DNA from: CAYPHY01 sp964410625 | GTDB taxonomy: Bacteria > Chloroflexota > Anaerolineae > Promineifilales > Promineifilaceae | NCBI GenBank assembly: GCA_964410625.1 | Contig: CAYPHY010000036.1 | Span: forward strand, 1-51,355 | Length of the DNA: 51,355 bases | Direction: 5' to 3' | In this document: positions 15,535 to 23,487 of the stretch, piece after piece | Layout of the letters: every line of letters begins with the position of its first letter | Position numbering within the stretch: the stretch's first letter is position 1 | Made by a program: the position numbers and the translations under genes | Notes under the pieces: generated by a model | What the model saw: the letters and a program-made list of their open reading frames with translations, nothing else | What the model was told of the DNA's origin: nothing | Database searches by the model: none

Positions 15535-15963
15535 TTAGCCGGGTTGGTAGTTACGGCCGACAATGCGCTGCCAGAGGTGATGGGCGAAGGCGGCCGCAGC
15601 TGCCGTTTCCGATAAGCGGCCGAGGAGCATCGCCCAACTATCCGCAGGGGGGATTTCGCGCAGCAAGGGGCTGGTGGCGACAAGCAGCAGACCGGCGTTG
15701 AGCAGCCAGATAGCGACATAGGCTCCGGTCTCGTTGCCGCGGCGGGGCGACTTCCAAAAGCGCGGCGCGATCCAGAAGGCGACACCCATCGTCAGTTGCA
15801 CTACCCAACCGATCAGCAGAAATTCAATGTGCGCGGGGAGCAGTGACCAGAGCGCAGAGTGGATGGGGACGCCTTTGTGGGCCAGCAGCAGCCCGCCAAA
15901 GGTGAAGCCAAGCAGCAGATAGAGGAAGGAGAGGCGGATGTACCATTGGCTGAGACGTGGCAT
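15535..15963 (-). CDS. Small four-helix membrane protein, heme-copper-oxidase-like (nirK cluster)
   Basis: A 142-residue membrane protein with four helices. LPAHIEFLLIGWVVQLTMGV and FWIAPRFW, then RRGNETGAYVAIWLLNAGLL, resemble fragments of heme-copper oxidase or NorB subunit I helices, including one candidate heme histidine. It is a paralogue of the next upstream gene (7 bases apart), in the same operon direction as the ferredoxin and nirK. It may handle NO or electron transfer, but the short length rules out a complete oxidase. Role is inferred from neighbours. Confidence 0.55.
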   Translation of the reverse strand: MPRLSQWYIRLSFLYLLLGFTFGGLLLAHKGVPIHSALWSLLPAHIEFLLIGWVVQLTMGVAFWIAPRFWKSPRRGNETGAYVAIWLLNAGLLLVATSPLLREIPPADSWAMLLGRLSETAAAAAFAHHLWQRIVGRNYQPG

Positions 15964-15969
15964 CTTACC

Positions 15970-16401
15970 CTACCCTCCGCGATACTTTTCTTTGACGCGC
16001 GGCCAGGCGTTGATGATGAAGGCGACGGCCCCCAGCCATTGCAATACGGCCGAGACCACCAGCAACCAGCCCACGCCACTGCCCGCCTGCAATGCCGCCC
16101 ACGGTTCGCCGACGACGCGCAGCAGCAGGCCGCTGTTGAGCAGGATATAAGTTGCCCAGCCCAGGGTCTCATTGCCGCGCGGCTGTGCCCTGGTGATGAT
16201 CGGGAACATCCAGTAGATCACGCCGAAGATCATTTGCGTCACCCAGCCGACCATGAAGAGGTGAAAGTAGGCGGGACTGAGCAGACCGATAAACGGCGGC
16301 AGGTTGAGCAACGGCCGCATTGCCAGCAACGCTCCCAGCAACAGCGCGGCCACCAGATAGAGCAAGGCTGATTTGATGAACCAGCGGGTTAGGGTTGGCA
16401 T
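15970..16401 (-). CDS. Small four-helix membrane protein, heme-copper-oxidase-like (paralogue)
   Basis: A 143-residue protein similar to the downstream gene: AYFHLFMVGWVTQMIFGVIY, WMFPIITRAQPRGNETLGWA and LLNSGLLLRVVGEP line up with its paralogue. One histidine is conserved in the second helix. Two small paralogues side by side suggest a hetero-oligomeric membrane unit. Their place after nirK and a ferredoxin suggests a role in nitrogen oxide reduction. NnrS-like or NorB-like fragments are the closest guess. Confidence 0.55.
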   Translation of the reverse strand: MPTLTRWFIKSALLYLVAALLLGALLAMRPLLNLPPFIGLLSPAYFHLFMVGWVTQMIFGVIYWMFPIITRAQPRGNETLGWATYILLNSGLLLRVVGEPWAALQAGSGVGWLLVVSAVLQWLGAVAFIINAWPRVKEKYRGG

Positions 16402-16423
16402 GGGGTAATGATACTAGAGAGCG

Positions 16424-16457
16424 GCGAGGTTGGCGAAATTCCCTTCGCCAACCTCGC
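16424..16457. terminator. Perfect 14-bp stem-loop between ferredoxin and membrane genes
   Basis: GCGAGGTTGGCGAA and TTCGCCAACCTCGC are perfect complements around ATTCCC. There is no T-run on either side, so it may be an RNA-processing or stability element within the operon rather than a full terminator. Confidence 0.7.
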
Positions 16458-16461
16458 GGGT

Positions 16462-16689
16462 CTATCGGACATCTAAAACGATTTGGTAGGGCAAGAAGAT
16501 GGCGTTGACCGGGCAGACGGTTTCGCAGGCACCGCAATAGTTGCATTGTTCCGGGGTGGTTACGGCCGCTTTGCCATTGATCAAGCTCAACACCTCCGCC
16601 GGACAGGCCACCACACAATCGCCGCAGCCGGTGCAGGACAACAGATCAATCGCCGGAAGCCAAGCTGAGGATTGGGTATCTTCGTTCAT
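16462..16689 (-). CDS. 2[4Fe-4S] ferredoxin
   Basis: A 75-residue ferredoxin with two clusters: LSCTGCGDCVVACPAEVL near residues 18-35 and EQCNYCGACETVCPVNAI near 47-64. It carries low-potential electrons in the cytoplasm. It sits between nirK and the two small membrane proteins on the same strand. No strong ribosome site is visible before ATG 16689. Confidence 0.88.
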   Translation of the reverse strand: MNEDTQSSAWLPAIDLLSCTGCGDCVVACPAEVLSLINGKAAVTTPEQCNYCGACETVCPVNAIFLPYQIVLDVR

Positions 16690-16707
16690 TTTATTAAATG
16701 GGAGCGT

Positions 16708-16798
16708 GGTTAATTCGTAAGCAGTAGGCGTTGGATGGCGAGCGATTTATTGCTTACCACCCTTTACTGCCTACTGCTTACTGCCGACTGGTTACTTT
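16708..16798. repeat. Inverted word repeat GTAAGCAGTAGGCG
   Basis: Left words GTAAGCAGTAGGCGTTGG pair with right words TACTGCCTACTGCTTACTGCCGACTGG. The repeat fills the space between nirK and the ferredoxin gene. Confidence 0.65.
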
Positions 16799-16800
16799 GG

Positions 16801-18339
16801 TTACTCTTCCCCCGCCGGGCCACCGTGGATGATGTCGGGTTGTTCGTCCCCTTCGACAATCAAATAGCCAGCCAGGCCGCGCTCAGCGCGACTGAGTGCA
16901 TGATCAACGAGGATGTAAGTGCCGGGTGTATCTACGGTGAACTCGACCATCCATGCCCCGCCGGGTGGCACGCTGACCGTCTGTACATCGGTCAATGGCT
17001 CCGAAGTCAGCGAGCCGTAGTTATAGGCACGGTCGAAGATTTCGCCGATGACGTGGAAGGAAGAAGTTTTGTTCGGGCCGCCGACGCCGAAGAAGATACG
17101 CACGGTCTCGCCGACGTTCGCCCGTAGTACATTGTCGTCCATCGTCAGCGCACCGGCCGCGCCGTTGAAAACATAGTACTCCGGTGTTTCGTTGCTCATC
17201 TTCTCTGCGCTGAAGGTAAGCTCTCCGGCCTCCCCATAGGGTTGCTCGGTATACAGTTCGCCTTGCATGACGTAATATTCGTGGTCAACGGCCGCCAGCC
17301 CACCCTCCGGCTCGACCAAAATCAGGCCATACATGCCGTTGGTGATGTGGTGCGGGACGCTGGGCGTGGCGCAATGGTAGACATAGAGGCCAGGGGCCAG
17401 TGCCTTAAAGGTAAAGACACTCTCTTCGCCGGGGTGAGTTTCCGTATACATGTGACCACCACCAGGGCCGGTGACAGCGTGCAGGTCAATCGAGTGCGGA
17501 AAATGACTGTCGGCCGCGTTGGTTAGACGCAACTCTACCGTGTCACCGACGCGGACACGCAGCATTGGGCCAGGGACGGTACCGTTGAAGGTGAAGTAGT
17601 TATAGGTTGTGCCATCGGCCAGTTGGCCGGTCACTTCCTCTGTGGTCAGGTCCACGCGCACCAACTCCGGTTCACGGTCACCAACGGGTGCTGGAATATC
17701 GGCCGGGTGGTGGACAATGTTTTCGCCTGTAGCGGGAGCAACTTCCGCTCCACCGACTTGCAACGTGCCAAACATCCCTGCCTGTCGGTGGCCGGGGACG
17801 GAGCAATAATAGACGTATTCCCCTTCTTCATCCACAGTGAAGGTGATCGTCATCTTCGATCCCTTCTCTACCAATTGCCCGGTGGTCACGCCGAATTCGT
17901 CAATGGTCAGGTCATGTTGCATGCCGTCGTTGTTGATCAGGGTGATTTGCACCGTGTCGCCAGGGGCGGCCGTCAGGGTAGGGTTAATCTGGCCGTCAAT
18001 CTCACCGCCAACGCCAACGAAGGTCAGGCCACCATGCCCTTCGGCGGTCATACCCGTTTGCAGGGTGTAAGTAACCACATTGCCCGCCATGGCTAACATC
18101 CCATGCCCATGCCCGGCGGCCGTCTCACCGGTTGAGGTCTGGGCAACCGGTTGAACGGAGGCGTCGGCCGTTTGGCTGGCTACTCGAATAGCACGCTCAG
18201 TAGCGCGGGCGGTAATCGCCTCATAGACGGAATCATCCGCCGATTGCTCAAGCGGTTGCCCACAGGCCGCTAATAGGAACAGGCCCGTCAGCATTAAGAG
18301 TAGAAAAAAGAACGTACTGGTTCTTGTGTTTTGATTCAT
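16801..18339 (-). CDS. nirK: Copper-containing nitrite reductase with extra N-terminal cupredoxin domain
   Basis: Lipoprotein that reduces nitrite to nitric oxide outside the membrane. The 512-residue product begins with a lipobox (LLAACGQ, Cys near 26). A first plastocyanin-like domain (about 95-195) ends in YYCSVPGHRQAGMFG, with type 1 copper Cys, His and Met. The two-domain NirK core follows: HSIDLHAVTGPGGG, then YHCATPSVPHHITNGMYG with further copper ligands, and SSFHVIGEIFD with the third type 2 copper histidine. ATG 18339 is preceded by GAGGA; an upstream frame extension lacks support. An FNR-type box lies 120-135 bases upstream. The fused cupredoxin may act as a built-in electron donor. 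Confidence 0.9.
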   Translation of the reverse strand: MNQNTRTSTFFFLLLMLTGLFLLAACGQPLEQSADDSVYEAITARATERAIRVASQTADASVQPVAQTSTGETAAGHGHGMLAMAGNVVTYTLQTGMTAEGHGGLTFVGVGGEIDGQINPTLTAAPGDTVQITLINNDGMQHDLTIDEFGVTTGQLVEKGSKMTITFTVDEEGEYVYYCSVPGHRQAGMFGTLQVGGAEVAPATGENIVHHPADIPAPVGDREPELVRVDLTTEEVTGQLADGTTYNYFTFNGTVPGPMLRVRVGDTVELRLTNAADSHFPHSIDLHAVTGPGGGHMYTETHPGEESVFTFKALAPGLYVYHCATPSVPHHITNGMYGLILVEPEGGLAAVDHEYYVMQGELYTEQPYGEAGELTFSAEKMSNETPEYYVFNGAAGALTMDDNVLRANVGETVRIFFGVGGPNKTSSFHVIGEIFDRAYNYGSLTSEPLTDVQTVSVPPGGAWMVEFTVDTPGTYILVDHALSRAERGLAGYLIVEGDEQPDIIHGGPAGEE

Positions 18340-18426
18340 TGTATCCTCAGAAAATATCACGAATGGACACTTGTCCGTTCGTGGCTCACGCTTGTTCATA
18401 TCAATGCGCCGGTTTAGTGGGCGCTG

Positions 18427-18473
18427 ATAATAGAATAGCGGCCGAGGAGGGGGATGGCCTTGATCTAGATCAA
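18427..18473 (-). promoter_or_regulatory. FNR/DNR-type box and -10 element upstream of nirK
   Basis: TTGAT-CTAG-ATCAA at 18460-18473 is a perfect FNR-class palindrome. On the minus strand TATTAT (18427-18432) is a fair -10 box, which would place the palindrome near position -44, close to the usual -41.5 of activator sites. The Crp/Fnr gene upstream is the obvious ligand. Confidence 0.8.
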
Positions 18474-18484
18474 GTCATAGAAGA

Positions 18485-18573
18485 TAGCTCACGCAAAGGC
18501 GCAAAGGTCGCCAAGTTTTCCTTTGATTTACCCAGGGCAGGCCTTTGCGTCTTTGCGTTCTTTGCGTGAGCTA
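18485..18573. repeat. Inverted repeat, CTCACGCAAAG family (copy 2)
   Basis: TAGCTCACGCAAAG (18485-18498) and CTTTGCGTGAGCTA (18560-18573) are perfect 14-bp terminal inverted repeats, with further GCGCAAAGG/CCTTTGCG words inside. It lies between the Crp/Fnr gene and nirK. Confidence 0.85.
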
Positions 18574-18589
18574 TTTTCACGGGGGCGCG

Positions 18590-19300
18590 TTATAGCATAG
18601 CGATTTCGCGGAGGAGGTCGGGGCGGCGGATGACGATGCGGTGGCGGTCAAACTCAATCGCTTCGATTTCTTCCAATGTGCGCAGGGCGCGGCTGATTGT
18701 CTCTGGTGTGGTTGCCAGGTGGCTGGCGATAAGGGTTCGGGTGATGGCCGGGGCGGCCAGGGTAGGGTCGGTGATTTGCTCCAGCAAGAAGCGGGCCAAT
18801 CGCCCGGTGACGGAGCGCAGGGCAAGGTCTTCTAGCTGGCTGACCAGGTGGCGGATACGCAACGCCAACCCCTGGATGACGGCTAATGCCAATTCGTGGT
18901 CACGTTGCAGGGCGTCGGCGAAGGCTCCAGCCGGAATCACCCAGGCGGCGAGGTCGCTGATGGCGGCCGCGCTGGCGGCGTTGGGGCGGCCGTCGAGGGT
19001 AGGGATGTCGTTGAAGCTATCGCCAGGGCCGAGCAGGTGGAGGATATGTTCGTGGCCGTCGGCCGCCAGCTTATAGACCTTCACATGACCCGTTTCGATA
19101 ATCCACAGACCGGCGGCGGGGTCGCCTTCGAGGAAGATGGTCGCTCCGGCGTTGATGCGGCGATGAACTGCCTGACCCGCCAGAGGGGAGAGATGTTGGT
19201 CGGAGAGAGTGGCGAAATACGGCCGTTGTTGCAGCACGCGGAGAACGGCCGGAAACTCGCTTTCATTCAAGGTGCCGATTGAAGAGGTTGAAGCATTCAT
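18590..19300 (-). CDS. Crp/Fnr-family regulator, DNR/NnrR-like
   Basis: A 236-residue regulator. Residues about 25-145 form the cyclic-nucleotide-type sensor fold (INAGATIFLEGDPAAGLWII, then LLGPGDSFNDIPTLDG), and about 175-212 the winged helix (ITRTLIASHLATTPETISR). The E-T-I-S-R stretch matches the recognition helix that reads TTGAT half-sites. There are no cysteines, so it lacks the FNR iron-sulfur cluster, as in DNR/NnrR-type sensors of nitrogen oxides. It lies upstream of nirK on the same strand, with a TTGAT-N4-ATCAA box between them. Confidence 0.88.
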   Translation of the reverse strand: MNASTSSIGTLNESEFPAVLRVLQQRPYFATLSDQHLSPLAGQAVHRRINAGATIFLEGDPAAGLWIIETGHVKVYKLAADGHEHILHLLGPGDSFNDIPTLDGRPNAASAAAISDLAAWVIPAGAFADALQRDHELALAVIQGLALRIRHLVSQLEDLALRSVTGRLARFLLEQITDPTLAAPAITRTLIASHLATTPETISRALRTLEEIEAIEFDRHRIVIRRPDLLREIAML

Positions 19301-19537
19301 AGTAGTGGCTACGTCGGCGGGAAGATGGATTCTGCTATGAAAACGCTATCGTTCTTTAGCATCAAATCGTGCATTTCAATGCCAGAGGTGACCACTAGAT
19401 ACCGTTAACATTGAATGGTCAGCCATTACCTTATGGCGCACTGCTCTTCTTTAACCGGTTAGCAGCCAATCTTCTGCTTTAATGTACTCAAGCTAAACCG
19501 GGGCTTTAACTCTTGCGACATACAGATGTTGGATTTC
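19301..19537. other. Intergenic boundary of the Argonaute module
   Basis: About 240 bases with no gene, promoter or strong repeat seen. Base composition shifts here from GC-rich, CGGCCG-dense DNA to more AT-rich DNA lacking that palindrome, so this may be one edge of a transferred segment. Confidence 0.4.
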
Positions 19538-20968
19538 TTACATGTAATATTTGAAGTTTGTCAATGGTTCTTGGTTTGTAGGAATTTCTCGCATAATATC
19601 TCCCACTAGCCTGGAAAATCGGATAGTGATAGGCATAAGTCCACCTAGCCTGGATGAGTTCCAATTCATCTTCGTTAGGATCAGTATTTCATTGAGCAAC
19701 CTATTCCGTGGTGTGTCTTGTCCGACATGATCAGCAATCTGAATCGGACTAGGAACATGCATCCCGTGAAACTGGCCCAACCCAGCAATGTATCCAGTCG
19801 TATAGAGGTAGTCAATATCTTCAACTGAAAAGTGGGCACCCCTTAATGGTGGGTATTTATTGGTGGTAATCAATCGAACCGTACTCTGTTGCTCTAAGGC
19901 TATGAGATCGTAGCGTCTAACATATTTTCTTAGTGCGTTAGTAATTCCTTTTCGTTCTTCAGGCCAATAACGTGATGTCTTATGGACGACTACACGCTGC
20001 GGAGTTTGCCCCATTTCGGCCGTATAACGGTCCAAGACAAGTTCAATCAATTGATGTGCTTGTTCCTCCGTCAAGTGAGGCGAATTTGTTCCCTGTTGGT
20101 TCGGATCCCAATCAAACTCATAGCCACGTAACACCAGCCCATCACCATGTTCGTCAAAGGCCTGCACAAGACTTGTTTGCATTGTAGAATGGGCTGTACT
20201 AACTGGGCGAAAAAAACTGATCCCGACATAGCAACTAGCAGGCGTTAGACCTACAGGCCCCCATGGAAAACCGCCAGCCTTAAAGTATAGGCCGGTGAAG
20301 AAGTTCCAGTAAATTTTTGGTATTACATCGCCAGTTCTATCTTCGGTCGTAAGTTGACGAAGTATTTGTGTAGGTAACCGATATTTCATTGCCGTTGCCT
20401 TGAACACTCGACGCAGGTCGCGATGGACATGACCCAGTTCTTTGTCGGTGTAATCAGCGACACGACAACGCTGATAAAGGTTGTCAGGCAGTGCAAGGAC
20501 AACGCACTCTGGGGGGCGATCCTTGTCAGTTAGAAGCTTTAATTTCTCATCAAGCAAATTTATTAGAGTATCGAAGCGTTCTCGCTGGTAACGAGTGGAA
20601 ATCACATCATCGATCTCCGTTTGATAGAGTTGGGCGAGCCAGTCATCGTCGAATACCAACTCTGAACGAAACCCTCTATCGCCCATGAAGCCAGGAAACC
20701 TGAGATAATTTTCATCTCCGTCCACACCTGCTGCCCCACGTTCTATCCACCATCGCGCCTTATCTATCGTCTCGGCTGAACCAATGAATCCTATCCTTAT
20801 CTGTGGAGGATGTTTATCTAGAGGTGCATATGATTTTGGTCCGGCTGCTAAGATACCGTATCTGGGATCAATATGTTGATAGCCCTCAGCAAATAACAAA
20901 GAGGGTTCTTTGAGATATTGACAGACTATTTGGGGTGCTGACTTCTTATGTGAGGCCATCATCCTCAT
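19538..20968 (-). CDS. Short prokaryotic Argonaute (MID-PIWI), catalytically degenerate
   Basis: A 476-residue protein with the size and layout of a short pAgo. The MID part (about 150-225) contains HRDLRRVFKATAMKYRLPTQ, the Lys and Gln of the guide 5-prime-end pocket. The PIWI part (about 230-476) contains CYVGISFFRP, RVVVHKTSRYWPEER and LYTTGYIAGLGQFHGMHVPS. The usual catalytic Asp positions read Ser (GIS) and Thr/Ser (HKTS), so it should bind guides and targets without slicing. No PAZ domain is present. Its start overlaps the upstream HNH-APAZ gene by 23 bases, so the two are translated together and probably form a heterodimer. Codon and base use are more AT-rich than neighbours. Confidence 0.85.
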   Translation of the reverse strand: MRMMASHKKSAPQIVCQYLKEPSLLFAEGYQHIDPRYGILAAGPKSYAPLDKHPPQIRIGFIGSAETIDKARWWIERGAAGVDGDENYLRFPGFMGDRGFRSELVFDDDWLAQLYQTEIDDVISTRYQRERFDTLINLLDEKLKLLTDKDRPPECVVLALPDNLYQRCRVADYTDKELGHVHRDLRRVFKATAMKYRLPTQILRQLTTEDRTGDVIPKIYWNFFTGLYFKAGGFPWGPVGLTPASCYVGISFFRPVSTAHSTMQTSLVQAFDEHGDGLVLRGYEFDWDPNQQGTNSPHLTEEQAHQLIELVLDRYTAEMGQTPQRVVVHKTSRYWPEERKGITNALRKYVRRYDLIALEQQSTVRLITTNKYPPLRGAHFSVEDIDYLYTTGYIAGLGQFHGMHVPSPIQIADHVGQDTPRNRLLNEILILTKMNWNSSRLGGLMPITIRFSRLVGDIMREIPTNQEPLTNFKYYM

Positions 20969-22280
20969 CCCCGTAGTCTAATTCTTCTGCTTCGTCATTG
21001 AACTCCGATTCATCCTCCCGGATAAGCTGTTCTAGCGCAACCCAGCTGAACAACGTTTCAGGGAGATACACGTTCTTAAAAGGTTTTGCATGTTCTTCCG
21101 GCATTCCCGGCCACAAAATCTTTGTTTCCATCAGATTTGTTGAAATCTCCATATACTGAGGTGGTCCGCCGTAAGATAGCAGAATGCGCGGCTGATCATC
21201 GCTGAGAAAACTGCGCCAAAATTGAATATCACCTAGCAAGTCATAGTTAAAGCGGCGAGAAACAGCGCGTGTAATACGGCGACCAACTTTCTTGGAAGGA
21301 TAGGGGGTGAGACCATCCTGCGTGAGGTGCATCTCTGGTCGTATACTGAGGCACCAGTGGTCTTGACTTACATGATGGAATTTTAGAGCGACTGCTAAGT
21401 GAAACCAATATCCCTTTCCCATGCCAGTGCGCTTTGTTTGCGGTTCCCAGACAACTTTTCGCGGAGTTTTGGCCAGATTCAGGGGTTGGTAAGTAATTTC
21501 GATTGTTTTACCTACTTGGTCTGGATAGAAGTAATAGCGTTTGTGTCTCCTATCCCAGTTTAAACCTTTGCGTCCGGTGAGCTTATTTAGAGACTGGTTT
21601 AGCAGTTGGACAAACCACCGTTCATAATTCGAATCATCCCACCAATCATTTGTCTCATAACGGCTAATTTGTGAGCGATCACTGATCAAATTGCGAAACG
21701 GGTTGTTGTAGTAGCGTAAGTTGTTGAAACAATAGAGACGCCCCTCACGGATAATAAAGGGAGCAACACTGTCATCTTGAGAATAAACAACCTGTTTCTT
21801 CGCATTGCTAATGTCTGATTGTGCGAATTTACAGGGAGCAGCATAGATGTAAGGTGGCATGTGCAACACGGGAAGAAGAGAGCTATAAACAATTTCTGTG
21901 ACGTAGGAATCAATTTGTTTTTGTGTTAGGCGTTTGGCAATAGCTTGCTGTGTTGCATCTCCCATCAACTGCTCGTGTTCCTCTTTCCACCTGTGTAGCA
22001 TTTCAACGGGATAACTAGCAGGATTGTCATCGATAATATGGTGATGTTCTTCGCATAAGAGAATGAGGTTATCGTACTGGTCTCGAGCTTCTAAGGGTAA
22101 AGGATAGTTGCCACGAGGTCCATCTAGGCTTCTCGCTACGATATGAGCGACTTCGGAAATTGGAGTTAGAGTACTCGCTATATCTTCCTTATAGACCAGC
22201 AATTTAGTACAGTCTGGAAATGCACAGCGATTACCAGACTGTTGATAAAGAATCCGCAGGTCTTGCTGTGAGATTGTCAT
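20946..22280 (-). CDS. HNH nuclease-APAZ partner of short Argonaute
   Basis: A 444-residue two-part protein. Residues 15-105 form an HNH zinc-finger nuclease: Cys19 and Cys24 (RCAFPDC), His46 (EVAHIVARS), Asn71 (YDNLILLCEEHH), Cys76, His79/80 and HEQ near 102. Residues about 150-420 resemble the APAZ domain that replaces the N-terminal Argonaute lobe: GYWFHLAVALKFHH, HWCLSIRPEMHLTQDG and NYDLLGDIQFWRSFL. The acidic tail (DEAEELDYGDEDDG) overlaps the pAgo start. Expected action: guide-directed sensing of invader nucleic acid triggers HNH cleavage of DNA. ATG 22280 follows GGTGG; a GTG at 22289 is also possible. Confidence 0.85.
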   Translation of the reverse strand: MTISQQDLRILYQQSGNRCAFPDCTKLLVYKEDIASTLTPISEVAHIVARSLDGPRGNYPLPLEARDQYDNLILLCEEHHHIIDDNPASYPVEMLHRWKEEHEQLMGDATQQAIAKRLTQKQIDSYVTEIVYSSLLPVLHMPPYIYAAPCKFAQSDISNAKKQVVYSQDDSVAPFIIREGRLYCFNNLRYYNNPFRNLISDRSQISRYETNDWWDDSNYERWFVQLLNQSLNKLTGRKGLNWDRRHKRYYFYPDQVGKTIEITYQPLNLAKTPRKVVWEPQTKRTGMGKGYWFHLAVALKFHHVSQDHWCLSIRPEMHLTQDGLTPYPSKKVGRRITRAVSRRFNYDLLGDIQFWRSFLSDDQPRILLSYGGPPQYMEISTNLMETKILWPGMPEEHAKPFKNVYLPETLFSWVALEQLIREDESEFNDEAEELDYGDEDDGLT

Positions 22281-22305
22281 TCTCGCCACCCGATTGCATA
22301 ACGTC

Positions 22306-22331
22306 TTCTACGGTACCGGCTTACCGTAGAA
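22306..22331. promoter_or_regulatory. Perfect inverted repeat upstream of HNH-APAZ
   Basis: TTCTACGGTA (22306-22315) and TACCGTAGAA (22322-22331) surround CCGGCT. It lies 26 bases upstream of the HNH-APAZ start, so it could be an operator or a hairpin in the 5-prime untranslated RNA that limits expression. Confidence 0.65.
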
Positions 22332-22637
22332 TTGTAACAGAATCTAACTTCTTTAGAAGAATAAGGTATACTGACCTTGGGTATCATACCTATTTTAGGG
22401 CAGATTTTCAAACAGTCAGGGCGGAAATGGGAACTCTCATGCTACGAAGTAGTTTGGTATCACGCACTTTGTCTGGCTGTCGTTCTATGACATCAAGTGT
22501 TCCCATTGTTTTTATGTGTCACCTTTCTTGATTTCTTCTACAGTACACGACTATTGTAAATTATACCAAAAGTGCAGTGGTTTCATGCGTTTATCCTGGC
22601 TTTTAGTTTCCATGCTGCCTCAATTAGTTGGTAATTC

Positions 22638-22646
22638 TGCTATAAT
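22638..22646 (+). promoter_or_regulatory. Extended -10 promoter for the antitoxin/PIN pair
   Basis: TGCTATAAT is a TG-N-TATAAT extended -10 box, 68 bases before the antitoxin start at 22714. Confidence 0.5.
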
Positions 22647-22713
22647 AATCTGACTAATGGTTTACGAAGGGCACGAGCGAAGACGGTTCAAGAGGTAAAC
22701 AACAGGTATTTGA

Positions 22714-22953
22714 ATGGCTATCATGACATTAAGCAATGAACAGGTGGTTGATCTCGTCCGGCAGTTACCTCCTGAGGAAAAATTAGTTGCGTTAAAGACG
22801 CTTGCAGCGGAGGCATATTCCAGCCGTCAAGTAAGGATGGCTTATGCTGAAAACCAGTTACGACAGCTTGCGGCCGAGCGTGGTATGGACTGGGGTATGA
22901 TGACTGAAGCAGACAGGGAAAGTTTTATTGATGACTTACTGCATGAGGAATAG
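22714..22953 (+). CDS. Putative antitoxin (79 residues)
   Basis: A small charged protein with LSNEQVVDLVRQLPPEEKLV at 6-25, a helix common in antitoxins that precede PIN toxins, then RQLAAERGMDWGMMTEADRE and the acidic end FIDDLLHEE. Two bases separate it from the PIN gene. No DNA-binding motif is obvious. The role is inferred from position and the N-terminal pattern. Confidence 0.68.
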   Translation: MAIMTLSNEQVVDLVRQLPPEEKLVALKTLAAEAYSSRQVRMAYAENQLRQLAAERGMDWGMMTEADRESFIDDLLHEE

Positions 22954-22955
22954 CA

Positions 22956-23366
22956 GTGACAGTTGTCGTTTTTGATACCAATACCCTGTTCTCGGCCGTT
23001 GGTTGGCGTGGGAACCCTTACCGCTGTGTTGAATTGGCACGTCTGGGCACGATTACAGGAGTCACTTGCTACGAGTTATTAGACGAACTGGCTGATAAAT
23101 TGCAATCGAAGCTAAACTTTCCCCCTGAGTTGGTCGCTGATACCATTGCCGATTTTTTAGGGTTTCTGCGTTTGGTATCAATTCCTGGTAAATTGAAGTT
23201 TATCGCGGCTGATCCAGACGATGATGTTGTTTTGGAATGCGCCGTTGTGGGAGAGGCCGATTACATCGTTTCAGGTGATAAACGTCACTTGCTCCCTATT
23301 GGGGATTATGAGGGAATCCGCGTTGTTTCCTCGGCTGAATTTCTCGCTCTTATGTCAAATAAATAG
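22956..23366 (+). CDS. PIN-domain toxin
   Basis: A 136-residue PIN protein: VVVFDTNTLFSAVGWRG at 3-19 (first Asp), YELLDELADKL (conserved Glu near 41), DPDDDVVLECAVVGEADYIV and SGDKRHLLPI (later acidic residues). It starts with GTG 22956, six bases after GAGGA. It resembles the toxin at 8041-8466 in its C-terminal half. It borders the Argonaute module, forming a small defence-type cluster. Confidence 0.85.
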   Translation: MTVVVFDTNTLFSAVGWRGNPYRCVELARLGTITGVTCYELLDELADKLQSKLNFPPELVADTIADFLGFLRLVSIPGKLKFIAADPDDDVVLECAVVGEADYIVSGDKRHLLPIGDYEGIRVVSSAEFLALMSNK

Positions 23367-23487
23367 TTATTGACCCGACAATTTTCCTGTACAACCGAAC
23401 AGTTGTTTTATTGCCTGGAATACTGTATTCTAGCGGTTTGCACGGCCGCCGCGTGGTCGGCCGTATCCTGATGGAGTAGCAACGACT

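Larger units (their letters stand above)
22281..22713. other. AT-rich intergenic region between the Argonaute module and a PIN pair
   Basis: About 430 bases with divergent genes on both sides. It holds the 10-bp-arm hairpin at 22306-22331, the small palindromes CTTCTTTAGAAG and GGTATCATACC, and an extended -10 box at 22638-22646. No small gene with a ribosome site was found. Confidence 0.55.
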
